Below, piece by piece: positions 8,228 through 17,058 of a DNA stretch of 64,000 nucleotides. Below the pieces are notes generated by a model, which was not told the origin of the DNA, made no database searches, and worked only from the letters and a program-made list of their open reading frames with translations. The first letter of the stretch is position 1. Each line of letters begins with the position of its first letter. The DNA is from Chitiniphilus shinanonensis DSM 23277 (GTDB lineage Bacteria; Pseudomonadota; Gammaproteobacteria; Burkholderiales; Chitinibacteraceae), in contig NZ_KB895344.1 in the NCBI RefSeq assembly GCF_000374805.1, positions 90,069-154,068 of the forward strand, written 5' to 3'. A program made the translations under genes and the position numbers.

Positions 8228-10251
8228 GGCTTCATCTCCCGACGGATCCACAACCCGGCCGGCGGGTTGTCGCTGAAAGGCTTCCAGTAGTAGTAGCCAC
8301 CGATGGCCTGGTTGATGGTGGCCCAGGCCTGCGGCGCGGCGGCGGAATCCACCGGCAGCCAGGTGACGTAATCGACGCGGTGGCGTTGCAGCCAGTTGGC
8401 GCTGTCGGGCAGCTCGCCGCGGTAGAAGGTCTTGATCATCCCCGACTCGTTCCACACCTGTTGCGGCGCGCCGTGCCAGAGGCTGACGTGGTTGGTCCAG
8501 CCCTGCATCGAGATCTGCTGCGAGAACATCGCGATCAGTGTCTGGTTGGTATAGGCGTAGGCGTCGCCCTGCCAGGTTTCGAGCACGATGCCGCGCGGCG
8601 CGTTGGACAGGTAGTTCACCATGTCGCGGTTGACCTTGTCCTGCATGAACCACGCCCGGCCGTCGAGCTTGCCGGCGTCGGTCTTGGGCACATACCACCA
8701 GTAGCGCGCCACGTCGAAGGCATAGAACGAGGTCAGGATCAGCGTCACCGCGGCGGCGGCGCGCACCCAGCGCTGCGCGCTGGCGAGCGCGAGCGCGCCG
8801 CAGACCAGCAGGCCGCCGCTGTAGATCCAGCCCCACCACTTCATGGTGGTGTTGGTGCGGTCGTACTTGCCGCCGCTGGGATCGTCGACGAACACCATCT
8901 CGGACACCACCAGCATGGCGGTGAAGGCGACGAAGAAGCACAGCGCCAGCGGGCGGTGGCGCTTGTCCACCAGCGACAGGCCCATCAGCGCCAGCATCGG
9001 CCACCAGAAGATCACGTAGCGCAGCGCCGGGGTGTGATCCACCCAGGGCACCAGCTTGATCGGGGTGTTGATCGCCTGCGCCGCCAGGCCGGCCAGATAG
9101 GGATAGACCAGCAGCGCGCCGAGCAGACCGCCGCCGATCACCGCACCCCAGTCGGGCGGCTCCTTGCGCCATTCGCGCCAGCAGACCCAGGTGAGCAGCA
9201 TCAGCAGCGCCAGCGGGAAGATCCAGGTATTGGTGATCAGCATCACCGGCACGGTCAGCGCGAACAGCCCCTGCGCCAGCCGCCGCCGCACCGGGAAGCT
9301 GCCGGAGGCCGGCGTCTCCACCCACGCCAGTAGCGACAGGCCCAGGAACAGCAGGAAGAAGCTGCCCAGCGGCGGGTGATAGTCGCCCAGGAAGAACTGG
9401 TAGCCGAAGTTCTCCATCGGCAGATCGTTCGGCTCGAAGTCGGGGCGCGGCTTGTCCTCGGGCTTCAGCTTGGGAAACAACGCACGGCCGAAGTTGGTGT
9501 TCACCTTGGTTTCGAAGTTGCCGATGAAGCGCGCGCTGCCCCACATGTATTCGGTGGCGGCCCATTCCACCGGCTGGTTGGCCGGTTGGCCGACCACGAA
9601 GTGGATCAGCGGGGTGATGCCGGTACCGCCCAGGCCGATGGTGATGACCAGCAGCCAGCGCGCCCAGCGCTGCGCCAGGAAGCGGCCGCTGAAGTACCAC
9701 ATCAGCGTCAGCGACAGGCCCATCAGCAACGCGAACGCGATGTTGTAGGCCACGCCGGGGTTCCAGCCGAACAGCCGGCCCATCAGCGCGGCGCCGTAGT
9801 GCTGGAAGGCGTAGTAGAAGTCGAAGCGGTACGGCGGGTACCAGGTATCCAGCGGCGGCAGCTGCTCGCCCGGATAGTAGTTCAGCATGAAGTAGAGGTC
9901 GGCCGCCCGCTCGCCCATGTTGGGCAAGATGTTGGGCAGCATGAACTTCCAGGCGAAGGCCACGGCGAAGCACACCACCAGCACCTTCTCGGCATTGCGG
10001 AACGCCTCGGAGCGCGCCTCGGCGCGGAACAGGTAGAGCACGAACAGCATGCCGGCGGTGGTGAACGGCCACAGCCACGACAGCCGTCCCAGGCCGAACG
10101 CGTGTTCGATGGCACAGAGCACCAGCGTCACCAGCAGCACGCCGGCGGCACGGGCGATGGGGTAGGGCAGCCAGCGCCCCAGCACCAGGGTGGTCCCGGC
10201 CAGGTGCAGCCAGAGCAGCAGCAGGCTGCCGAGCAGGAAAATCATTTGCAT
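8224..10251 (-). CDS. DUF2298-type polytopic membrane protein (putative GT-C glycosyltransferase), copy 2
   Basis: The 675-residue protein has about twelve membrane segments and a soluble C-terminal part. It shares with the adjacent copy (10274-12304) the motifs ADLYF, RFDFYYAFQHYGAALMGRLF, LGDYHPPLG and DDPSGGKYDRTNTTMKWW. The last resembles the conserved RxNTxxK motif of DUF2298, a family I recall from archaea and bacteria and believe to be GT-C-like. The C-terminal region (ETWQGDAYAYTNQ, WHGAPQQVW) may bind the acceptor. Either of two closely spaced ATGs (10251, 10245) could be used. The reaction is unknown; assignment rests on motif style and context. Confidence 0.7.
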   Translation of the reverse strand: MQMIFLLGSLLLLWLHLAGTTLVLGRWLPYPIARAAGVLLVTLVLCAIEHAFGLGRLSWLWPFTTAGMLFVLYLFRAEARSEAFRNAEKVLVVCFAVAFAWKFMLPNILPNMGERAADLYFMLNYYPGEQLPPLDTWYPPYRFDFYYAFQHYGAALMGRLFGWNPGVAYNIAFALLMGLSLTLMWYFSGRFLAQRWARWLLVITIGLGGTGITPLIHFVVGQPANQPVEWAATEYMWGSARFIGNFETKVNTNFGRALFPKLKPEDKPRPDFEPNDLPMENFGYQFFLGDYHPPLGSFFLLFLGLSLLAWVETPASGSFPVRRRLAQGLFALTVPVMLITNTWIFPLALLMLLTWVCWREWRKEPPDWGAVIGGGLLGALLVYPYLAGLAAQAINTPIKLVPWVDHTPALRYVIFWWPMLALMGLSLVDKRHRPLALCFFVAFTAMLVVSEMVFVDDPSGGKYDRTNTTMKWWGWIYSGGLLVCGALALASAQRWVRAAAAVTLILTSFYAFDVARYWWYVPKTDAGKLDGRAWFMQDKVNRDMVNYLSNAPRGIVLETWQGDAYAYTNQTLIAMFSQQISMQGWTNHVSLWHGAPQQVWNESGMIKTFYRGELPDSANWLQRHRVDYVTWLPVDSAAAPQAWATINQAIGGYYYWKPFSDNPPAGLWIRREMKP

Positions 10252-10273
10252 GGTCGTTGTCTTCCCTGGTGCG

Positions 10274-12304
10274 TCAACGGCGTTCCCACACGCCGTAGGC
10301 CACGCCGTCGGCGTCGCTGAGCGGGCGCCACACGTAGCTGGGCGCCAGTTGTTGTTGCAATTGGGCGAAAGCCCCCTGATTACGGTTCTGCTCGAAGCGG
10401 CTCCACACTACGTAGCGCGCGCCGCGCGCCATCAGCCACTCCGCCGCGTTGGGCAGCTCGCCGCGATAGATGCGCCGCACCGTCTCGGCGTCGATCAGGA
10501 TGTGCTGCGGCTCGCCGTGCCATTGCGCGACGTGGCTGGGCCAGCCGTTGAACGCCGGCTGCGCCGCATGCAGCGCGAACGCCGAGGTCGCCATGTAGGC
10601 GCCGCCGTCGATGCCTTCCACCACCAGGCCGCGCGGCGCAACGCGCAGGTATTCGAGGATGCGGCGATTGACCGGATCGCTGGTCAGCCACGCCTCGCCA
10701 CCCAGCTTGCCGGCGTGCGGCTTGGGTTGCTGCACCAGGTACTGCAATTGCGGCAGCGTATAGCACAGCACGCCGATCAGCGGCACCGCCGCCAGCCAGC
10801 GCCAGGCGCGGCGCTCGGCGGAGATCAGCAGCGTGGCCAGCAGCGCCAGCGCGCCGGGGAACAGCCACGACCACCACTTGAGCACGGTATTGAAGCGGTT
10901 GTAGCGATCGCCGCTGGGGTCGTCCATGTAGACGGTTTCGCTGATCACCAGCAGCAACAGCACGCCGAGCGCGGCCCAGGCGCCCAGGCGCGCCGACGGC
11001 GTGTCCTCGCCGAAGCGGCGGATCCAGCACAGCAGCATCAGCCACAGGATCGGCCACCAGATCGCCACCCATTGCGCCAGTGGGGTGTGGTCGATGCTTG
11101 GCACCGGGCGCAGCGGCACGGCCAGCGAAGTGAGCGCGAAGTGGGACATGAAGGGATAGAGCAGCGCCAGCCCGATCAGGCCGCCGCCGATCAGCCAGCC
11201 GAACTGCGCCGGCTTTCCCTGGGTCAGCCGCCAGCCGGCCCAGCCCAGCACCAGCAGCCCTTGCAGCGGGAACACCCAGCTGTTGAGCGCGATGGCGGCC
11301 GGCACGCTGGCACCCAGCAACAGCAGCAGCTTGCCGCAGGCGTTGTGCTCGCCATGGGCATCCTCGCGGTTCTGCGGCGGGGCGCCGGTTTCCAGGCGGG
11401 CGATGATCGCCAGCGCCAGGAACAGCAGCAGGAAGCCGGCCAGCGGTGGATGGTAGTCGCCCAGGTAGATGAAGTAGCCGATGTTCTCCAGCGGCAGGTC
11501 GCGCGGCCCCCACGGCTGTTGCAGCAGATCGGGCGACACGCTGCCGAACAGGCGGCGGCCCCACTCGACATTGATGTTCTGGTCGAACACGCCGGTGAAG
11601 CGGGTATTGGCCCACAGCCGCGTGACGGCGGTGCCGACCACGAACGGGCCCTTGAACAGCACCAGCAGCAGCGGCGCCAGCCCGTTGCCGCCGGCCACGG
11701 TGGCGGCGACGATCAGGCTGCGCCAGCCGGTGCTGGCCACCCAGCGCGACGCCATCGACCACACCAGGCTGCCCAGCAGGCCGATCAGCACGCAGAAGCC
11801 CAGGTTCATGCTCCAGCCGGCGCTGAGGTGGAACAGCCGCCCGATCAGCGCCGCCGCGTAGTGCATCAGCGCGTAGTACACGTCGAAGCGGAAGCCCGGC
11901 AGCCACTGGTCGGGCGGCGGCAGCGTCGCGCCGTCCATGTAGTTGCGCACGAAGTACAGGTCGGTGAGGTGCTCGGCCGTGACGTCGAGATTGGGAAAGA
12001 GGAAGCGCCAGACGAAGGCCCAGGCGAAGGGCAGCAGGAAGGGCAGTTCGCCGCGCCAGAATGCTTCGTCGGCGATCTTGCGCCGGAGCACGAACAGCGA
12101 GCCGGCCAGCGTGAACGGCCATAGCCAGCGCAGCGAGCCGAGCCCGAACAGGTGCTCGACGAAGAAGCAGCACAGCACCAGCGTGAAGACCAGCGCGCCG
12201 CGTACCAGATGACGATCCGACCAGCGCTCGCCGCCCAGCTGGCCGAGTGCGGCCAGATGCACGAGCAGCAGCAGCACCGTCAGGGCGGTGAAGATCAAGC
12301 TCAT
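10274..12304 (-). CDS. DUF2298-type polytopic membrane protein (putative GT-C glycosyltransferase), copy 1
   Basis: This 676-residue protein is the first gene of the operon and a diverged tandem paralogue of the gene 22 bp downstream. Shared features are TDLYF, FRFDVYYALMHYAAALIGRLF, YLGDYHPPLAGF and DDPSGDRYNRFNTVLKWW. It has about a dozen membrane helices. The start is preceded by GGAGGAG. Because both copies keep the same motifs, both are probably active, perhaps as a heterodimer or with different acceptors. No close functional relative can be named from sequence alone. Confidence 0.7.
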   Translation of the reverse strand: MSLIFTALTVLLLLVHLAALGQLGGERWSDRHLVRGALVFTLVLCCFFVEHLFGLGSLRWLWPFTLAGSLFVLRRKIADEAFWRGELPFLLPFAWAFVWRFLFPNLDVTAEHLTDLYFVRNYMDGATLPPPDQWLPGFRFDVYYALMHYAAALIGRLFHLSAGWSMNLGFCVLIGLLGSLVWSMASRWVASTGWRSLIVAATVAGGNGLAPLLLVLFKGPFVVGTAVTRLWANTRFTGVFDQNINVEWGRRLFGSVSPDLLQQPWGPRDLPLENIGYFIYLGDYHPPLAGFLLLFLALAIIARLETGAPPQNREDAHGEHNACGKLLLLLGASVPAAIALNSWVFPLQGLLVLGWAGWRLTQGKPAQFGWLIGGGLIGLALLYPFMSHFALTSLAVPLRPVPSIDHTPLAQWVAIWWPILWLMLLCWIRRFGEDTPSARLGAWAALGVLLLLVISETVYMDDPSGDRYNRFNTVLKWWSWLFPGALALLATLLISAERRAWRWLAAVPLIGVLCYTLPQLQYLVQQPKPHAGKLGGEAWLTSDPVNRRILEYLRVAPRGLVVEGIDGGAYMATSAFALHAAQPAFNGWPSHVAQWHGEPQHILIDAETVRRIYRGELPNAAEWLMARGARYVVWSRFEQNRNQGAFAQLQQQLAPSYVWRPLSDADGVAYGVWERR

Positions 12305-12632
12305 TGGGACTCCTCCGAAGCGGGGCGTATGTTACCCCGCCTTTTGTCGGCGTATCGCAGTGCGATGCGCGCTTTGGTAGCGACCGCTCCGTTGTCGCCA
12401 TTGCGCAAAGCACAATGACGGATGCAAGCGGATGGGGTGCTCCTTGTTGTAACCGTGGAGCTTACTACAAGCCGCCGCCGCTGCGTACCGCGCAGGCGGC
12501 TCACACGACCGGCGCAAAGCGCCGTGCGGCGGTTGGCCCGCAGTTCGCGGGAAACGGCCGCCGGACGGCCGGGCGAACCGCGCGTGCGTGCGCCGGCCAT
12601 GGGACAATCGTGACCTTGCCCACAAGGAAACC
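12305..12632. other. Divergent intergenic region upstream of the glycan operon
   Basis: These 328 bp separate the first gene of the minus-strand glycan operon from the plus-strand YkgJ gene and must hold promoters for both. On the minus strand the gene is preceded by GGAGGAG. A TAACAT sequence further up could be a -10 box, but no convincing -35 partner was found. Short frames here are GC-rich and look non-coding. Confidence 0.5.
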
Positions 12633-12890
12633 ATGATCATGGAATGCCGACCGGGATGCGGCGCCTGTTGCATTGCACCATCGATTTCGGTCATGCCGGG
12701 CATGCCCGGCGGCAAGCCGGCCGGCGTGCGCTGCATCCACCTGCTGGACGATCTGCGCTGCGCATTGTTCGGCCTGCCGCAGCGGCCGTCCTGTTGCGGT
12801 GGGCTGCAACCGAGCGCGGAAATGTGCGGCGGCGATCGGCAGGCCGCGCTGGCCTGGCTGACCGAGCTGGAGCGCCTGACTACGCCCTGA
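12633..12890 (+). CDS. YkgJ-family cysteine-cluster protein
   Basis: The 85-residue protein has the family signature [15 protein letters not shown] at the N-terminus, then GVRC near residue 33, [15 protein letters not shown] and EMCGGDR. The eight or so Cys residues probably coordinate a zinc ion or an iron-sulfur cluster; the role is unknown. Two ATGs are possible (12633, 12639). AAGGA at 12624-12628 is 4 nt from the first and 10 nt from the second, so the shorter form starting MECRPGCG, as in many relatives, may be the real one. Confidence 0.85.
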   Translation: MIMECRPGCGACCIAPSISVMPGMPGGKPAGVRCIHLLDDLRCALFGLPQRPSCCGGLQPSAEMCGGDRQAALAWLTELERLTTP

Positions 12891-12928
12891 CGGCAGGGGC
12901 GGCGGCATCGGGCTGCACCTATTGAAAC

Positions 12929-12941
12929 AAGAACCGTTATC
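12929..12941. promoter_or_regulatory. Weak Fur-box-like half palindrome
   Basis: The sequence AAGAACCGTTATC matches 9 of 13 bases of the core GATAATCATTATC of the Fur consensus. It lies 50-60 bp upstream of the imelysin gene, where an iron-responsive operator would be expected. The match is partial. Confidence 0.35.
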
Positions 12942-12991
12942 AATTAAGGTGCGAGCCATCCCCGTGCATGCCTGCAGGAGCATCTTTGCAA

Positions 12992-14155
12992 ATGGCCTTC
13001 TCCTTCCCCTTCCGTCCCCTGGCCGCACTGGCCGTGGCCGCCGTGGTCGTCGCCGCGCCGGCGCGCGCCGCCGAAGTCAGCCAGCGCGCCGTGCTCGACC
13101 AGTATGCCGCCATCGTCGAAGCCAACTACCAGGACACCATTGCCGGTGCCAAGGCGTTGCAGGCCGCGGTCAACGAATTCATCGCCGCTCCGTCCGACGC
13201 CGGCCTGCAGAAGGCGCGCAAGGAATGGCTGGCCGCGCGCGAATGGTACGGCCAGACCGAGGCGTTCCGCTTCTACGGCGGCCCGATCGACGACGACAAG
13301 GGCCCCGAGGGCCTGATCAACGCCTGGCCGCTGGACGAAGCCTATATCGACTACGTGGAAGGCAAGCCCAAGGCCGGCATCGTCAACAACCCCAAAGCCG
13401 CGCTGACCGCCAAGAACCTGCGCGCGCTGAACGAGCGCGGCGGTGAAGAGAACGTCGCCACCGGCTGGCACGCCATCGAATTCCTGCTGTGGGGCCAGGA
13501 TCTGAACGAAGGCGGCCCGGGCGACCGCAAGTTCACCGACTTCGTCGACGGCAAGACGCCCAACGCCGACCGCCGCCGCAGCTACCTGAAGATCGTCACC
13601 GACATGCTGGTGTCCGACCTGGACAGCGTCGCCAGGCAATGGGCGCCGGGCGCAAAGAACTACCGCGCCCGCTTCGTCGCCGGCGGCAACGAAAGCGTGA
13701 AGAAGATCCTGACCGGCATCGGCACCCTGTCGCGCGGCGAACTGGCCGGCGAGCGCATGGAAGTGGCGATGGACACCCAGGCGCAGGAAGACGAGCACTC
13801 GTGCTTCTCCGACAACACCCACCGCGACATCGTCACCAATGCCCAGGGCATCCAGAACGTGTGGGAAGGCCGCTACAAGACCCGCGACGGCAAGACCCTC
13901 GAAGGCGCCAGCATCAAGGCGCTGGTTGCGCAGAAGAACGCCAAGCTGGCCGACGCCACCAGCGCCGACATCGCCCGCACCGTGCAACTGGCGCAGGCGA
14001 TCCGCCCGCCGTTCGACCGCGAGATCGTCGGCGACGAGAAGGCCGAAGGCCGCAAGCGGGTGCAGGCCGTGATCGACGCGCTGAAGAAGCAGGCTGGCGG
14101 CCTGGTGGAATCGGCGCAGGTGCTGGGTATCAAGCGCCTGAACACCGCCGTCTGA
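12992..14155 (+). CDS. Imelysin-family (peptidase M75) periplasmic iron-regulated protein
   Basis: The 387-residue protein has a Sec signal peptide (hydrophobic residues 9-24, cleavage near ARA-AE) and the imelysin signature GWHAIEFLLWGQD at 158-170, in which His160 and Glu163 form the GxHxxE motif. Relatives include Pseudomonas IcmP and cyanobacterial IrpA, and the fold is shared with EfeO. They act in the periplasm in iron uptake; protease activity is disputed. The ATG at 12992 was preferred over an earlier in-frame start because AGGAG (12976-12980) lies 11 nt before it and the signal peptide then has a normal length. It heads the iron-related cluster. Confidence 0.88.
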   Translation: MAFSFPFRPLAALAVAAVVVAAPARAAEVSQRAVLDQYAAIVEANYQDTIAGAKALQAAVNEFIAAPSDAGLQKARKEWLAAREWYGQTEAFRFYGGPIDDDKGPEGLINAWPLDEAYIDYVEGKPKAGIVNNPKAALTAKNLRALNERGGEENVATGWHAIEFLLWGQDLNEGGPGDRKFTDFVDGKTPNADRRRSYLKIVTDMLVSDLDSVARQWAPGAKNYRARFVAGGNESVKKILTGIGTLSRGELAGERMEVAMDTQAQEDEHSCFSDNTHRDIVTNAQGIQNVWEGRYKTRDGKTLEGASIKALVAQKNAKLADATSADIARTVQLAQAIRPPFDREIVGDEKAEGRKRVQAVIDALKKQAGGLVESAQVLGIKRLNTAV

Positions 14156-14210
14156 TTACCACCAACGCTGAGCAACCGGGCCGGCGCTGGCGCGTCGGTT
14201 CCGCGTTCCA

Positions 14211-14254
14211 GGGCGAATCGCCCTTCGCACCCACGTTTGAAGGTCGATTCGCCC
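14211..14254. repeat. Palindromic repeat (family B), possible terminator
   Basis: The arms GGGCGAATCGCCCTTC (14211-14226) and GAAGGTCGATTCGCCC (14239-14254) form a stem with one mismatch around the loop GCACCCACGTTT. The same unit in reverse orientation lies at 18931-18974. No T-run follows. Its place between the imelysin and di-heme genes suggests mRNA processing or attenuation. Confidence 0.7.
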
Positions 14255-14305
14255 TAGAGCCCCGCCAGGGGGCTTCGGCCGTTGTAGAAAGCTTTTGTAG
14301 AAGTA

Positions 14306-15715
14306 ATGCGCATGTATAAGTGGTTGATTCCCGCGTTCTGCGTCGCCGGTGCCGTGATGGCCGGCGGCGGCGCGCTGCTCGCCCGGTTCGAACCCGACGA
14401 GGCGCTGCCCGGCGGCCAGACCGCCACCATCGACGACCACGGCAAGAACGCGTTCTCGCTGCCGGCGCCGGGACTGACCGACGCGCAGAAGACCGATTTC
14501 GTCATCGGCAACTCGTTCTTCAAGAAAGCCTGGGTCGAAGCGCCGTCGTCCACCGCCGCGCGCGACGGCCTGGGGCCGCACTTCATCGCCCGTTCCTGCG
14601 GCGCCTGCCACGCGCTGGACGGGCGCGGCGCGCCGCCGGACATCGAGAATGGCATCCAGGCCGAGCAACCGATGGCGCTGCTGATCCGCCTGTCGATCCC
14701 CGGCCAGGATGCGCACGGCGGCCCGTTGCCCGAGCCGGTCTACGGCGGCCAGTTCAACAACGACGCCATCCCCGGCGTGGCGCCCGAAGGCAAGGTCGAG
14801 ATCCGCTACACCGAGATCGCCGGTCGCTTCGCCGACGGCACCCGCTACACCCTGCGCCAGCCCAGCTACCGCCTGACCGACCTGGGCTACGGCCCGATGG
14901 ACCCGGGCACCCTGCTGTCGCCGCGCGTGGCGCCGCACATGGTCGGGCTGGGCCTGCTGGAAGCGATCCGCACCGAGGACATCCTCGCCAACGCGACACG
15001 CCAGGCGGCGGAAGGGCGCGGCATCCGCGGCGAGCCCAACTGGGTGTGGGACGCGCCATCCGGCAAGACGGTGCTCGGCCGTTTCGGCTGGAAAGGCAAC
15101 GTCGGCACCATCGCCCACCAGAGCGCCGGGGCGTTCCGCGACGACATCGGCATCACCTCGCAGCATTTCCCCGAGCAGACCTGCACCGCCAGGCAGGCGG
15201 ACTGCCGCGCCGCGCCCAGCGGCGGCGAGCCGGAAATCGACGCGCGCAAGATGGACCAGGTGATCCTGTACAGCCAGACGCTGGCGGTGCCCAGCCGGCG
15301 CGATCCACAGAGCCCGGCCGTGCTGCGCGGCAAGCAGGTGTTCGCCGACGCCAACTGCGTCAGCTGCCACGTGCCGAGCTACACCACCGGCCAGCATCCC
15401 ACGCTGGCCGCGCTGTCCAACCAGAAGATCTGGCCTTATACCGACATGCTGCTGCACGACATGGGCGACGGCCTGGCGGACGGCCGGCCCGACTTCAAGG
15501 CCAACGGCCGCCAGTGGAAGACCCCGCCGCTGTGGGGCCTGGGCCTGATCCCGGCGGTGAACGGCCACAGCAACTACCTGCACGACGGCCGCGCCCGCAA
15601 CCTGATGGAAGCCGTGCTGTGGCACGGCGGCGAGGCCGAGGACAGCAAGCAATACGTGCTCAAGCTCAACCGCCAGGACCGCGACAACCTGGTGCGGTTT
15701 CTGGAATCGCTTTGA
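14306..15715 (+). CDS. Di-heme oxidoreductase (DUF1111, putative thiol oxidoreductase)
   Basis: This 469-residue protein has an N-terminal membrane or signal segment (residues 4-26) and two c-type haem-binding motifs, CGACH at 98-102 and CVSCH at 351-355. This is the arrangement of the DUF1111 di-heme oxidoreductases, distant relatives of MauG and bacterial cytochrome c peroxidases. It should work in the periplasm after haem attachment. The family is commonly found between two imelysin genes, as here, suggesting a redox step in ferrous/ferric iron handling. A second ATG (14312) is possible; no strong ribosome-binding site decides between them. Confidence 0.85.
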   Translation: MRMYKWLIPAFCVAGAVMAGGGALLARFEPDEALPGGQTATIDDHGKNAFSLPAPGLTDAQKTDFVIGNSFFKKAWVEAPSSTAARDGLGPHFIARSCGACHALDGRGAPPDIENGIQAEQPMALLIRLSIPGQDAHGGPLPEPVYGGQFNNDAIPGVAPEGKVEIRYTEIAGRFADGTRYTLRQPSYRLTDLGYGPMDPGTLLSPRVAPHMVGLGLLEAIRTEDILANATRQAAEGRGIRGEPNWVWDAPSGKTVLGRFGWKGNVGTIAHQSAGAFRDDIGITSQHFPEQTCTARQADCRAAPSGGEPEIDARKMDQVILYSQTLAVPSRRDPQSPAVLRGKQVFADANCVSCHVPSYTTGQHPTLAALSNQKIWPYTDMLLHDMGDGLADGRPDFKANGRQWKTPPLWGLGLIPAVNGHSNYLHDGRARNLMEAVLWHGGEAEDSKQYVLKLNRQDRDNLVRFLESL

Positions 15716-15720
15716 TTGGG

Positions 15721-15887
15721 GGTGAAACCCCAAGTCTTGAACCACAGAGGACAGTGAGAACACGGAGTTTCACAGAGAACACCGCAAACCGATCGATACG
15801 AACATTCAGGCCGACTCGGTTTTGCCTTTCCTCTGTGAATCTCTGTGTTCTCTGTGCTCTCTGTGTTTCAAGATTTGGGGTTTGACC
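15721..15887. repeat. 167-bp imperfect palindrome (family C)
   Basis: The left arm runs from 15721 to about 15794 and the right arm from about 15815 to 15887. They pair almost throughout: GGTGAAACCCCAAGTCTTGA opposite TCAAGATTTGGGGTTTGACC, then units resembling CACAGAGAACAC. The word AGATTTGGGGTTTGACC occurs twice in tandem at the right end (15871-15904). The element fills the gap between the di-heme gene and the second imelysin gene and would form a very long hairpin in RNA. Confidence 0.8.
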
Positions 15888-15935
15888 AGATTTGGGGTTT
15901 GACCCCAACCAGCCCGAAAAACAAAGGACCGTTTC

Positions 15936-16940
15936 ATGTTCAGACCGTTGCTGATCCTGATGGCGCTGGCGAGCGCCGCGCCGGTGCATGCCGAGGCGCC
16001 GCTGCCCGATGCCGAGTTCGCCGTGCGCTGGATCGATGGCGCCTATGTGTCGCGCCATGAAGCACTGGTCGCGGCCAGCGAGCGCTTTGCCGGCGCCGCC
16101 GGGCAGTTCTGTGCCCGGCCCGACGACGCGGGCCTGCAGGCGACGCGCAGCGCGTGGCGCGGGGCGATGCTGGCGTGGCGCACGATGGACGGCGCCAGCG
16201 GCGGCCCCATCGTGCTGGAACGCACCGGGCGCATGATCGACTTCCGCCCCACCCGCACCAAAGACATCGAGAAGCGCATCGCCAGCGGCGCCGGCGTCGA
16301 TCCGCACAACGTCTCGGTGCGCGGCCTGCCCGCCGCCGAATACCTGCTGTACGGCGATGCCCAGCCCAAGGCGCAACTGGCACGGCTGAAGGACCCGGCG
16401 CGCTGCGCCTACCTGCAAGGCAGCGCCGGACGCGCGCTGGAGGACGTGCACCAGCTCGACGCCGGCTGGACGCTCTACGAGGAACAGTTGCAGGGCGAAG
16501 CCGAGTTCTTCCGCAAGAACCTGTTCTCCGAAACCATCGGCCTGATGTTGAGCGGCATCGAAGGCGCGATCCGCCGCCTGCCGCGCGTCGAAGAGGCCCA
16601 GCCCGACGCCTGGCCCGACTGGCGCTCCGGCCTGACCCGCGACGCCATCGGCGCCCAGCTCGACGGCTTCGCCACCGCCTATTTCGGTCCCGAAGCCGGC
16701 GTCGGCCTGGCGAACTTCGTCGCCGCGCAAGGCCACGCCACCGTCAACGCCAAGGTGAAGGCCGCCTACGACAACGCCCGCGCGGCCCTGGCCGCGCTGC
16801 CCGCCGACCAGGCGCGCAGCAGCGAAGCCCAGCGCGCCGCCGTGCGTAGCGCGCTGTCCGCGCTGAAACAGGCCATCGCCGGCGACGTCGCCGTGGCGCT
16901 GGACGTGGTGCTGGGCTTCAACGACAGCGATGGGGATTGA
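15936..16940 (+). CDS. Second imelysin-family protein with altered active motif
   Basis: The 334-residue protein has a Sec signal peptide (cleavage after VHA, residue 19) and the all-helical imelysin fold. At the place of the GxHxxE motif it reads GLPAAEYLLYGD (130-141): the His is replaced by Pro132 while the Glu is kept. Relatives beside di-heme oxidoreductases often form such a pair with a canonical imelysin, so it may be a partner subunit with changed metal binding. It lies between the di-heme oxidoreductase and DUF1513 genes. Secretion to the periplasm is expected. Confidence 0.83.
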   Translation: MFRPLLILMALASAAPVHAEAPLPDAEFAVRWIDGAYVSRHEALVAASERFAGAAGQFCARPDDAGLQATRSAWRGAMLAWRTMDGASGGPIVLERTGRMIDFRPTRTKDIEKRIASGAGVDPHNVSVRGLPAAEYLLYGDAQPKAQLARLKDPARCAYLQGSAGRALEDVHQLDAGWTLYEEQLQGEAEFFRKNLFSETIGLMLSGIEGAIRRLPRVEEAQPDAWPDWRSGLTRDAIGAQLDGFATAYFGPEAGVGLANFVAAQGHATVNAKVKAAYDNARAALAALPADQARSSEAQRAAVRSALSALKQAIAGDVAVALDVVLGFNDSDGD

Positions 16941-16946
16941 AAATGC

Positions 16947-17046
16947 GGGAAGAGGGAAGGGGGAAGAGGGAAGGGTCAAGTCAAAAGCAACAGCAAAGAC
17001 GGGCGCTGCGGATTTTGCCCTTCCCTCTTCCCCCTTCTCCCTTCCC
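16947..17046. repeat. Polypurine/polypyrimidine hairpin repeat (family D), copy 1
   Basis: The left arm consists of GGGAAGAGGGAAGGG units (16947-16975) and the right arm is its pyrimidine complement (17018-17046). The spacer contains GCAACAGCAA and CTGCGG. A second copy with the same arms and similar spacer words is at 58209-58318. It starts 6 bp after a stop codon and ends 12 bp before the next ATG. Confidence 0.85.
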
Positions 17047-17058
17047 ATTCACGAACCC

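Noticed and set aside
16930..17058. N-terminal extension of the DUF1513 protein
   Set aside because: It would translate the polypurine hairpin repeat; the Tat signal starts properly at 17059.
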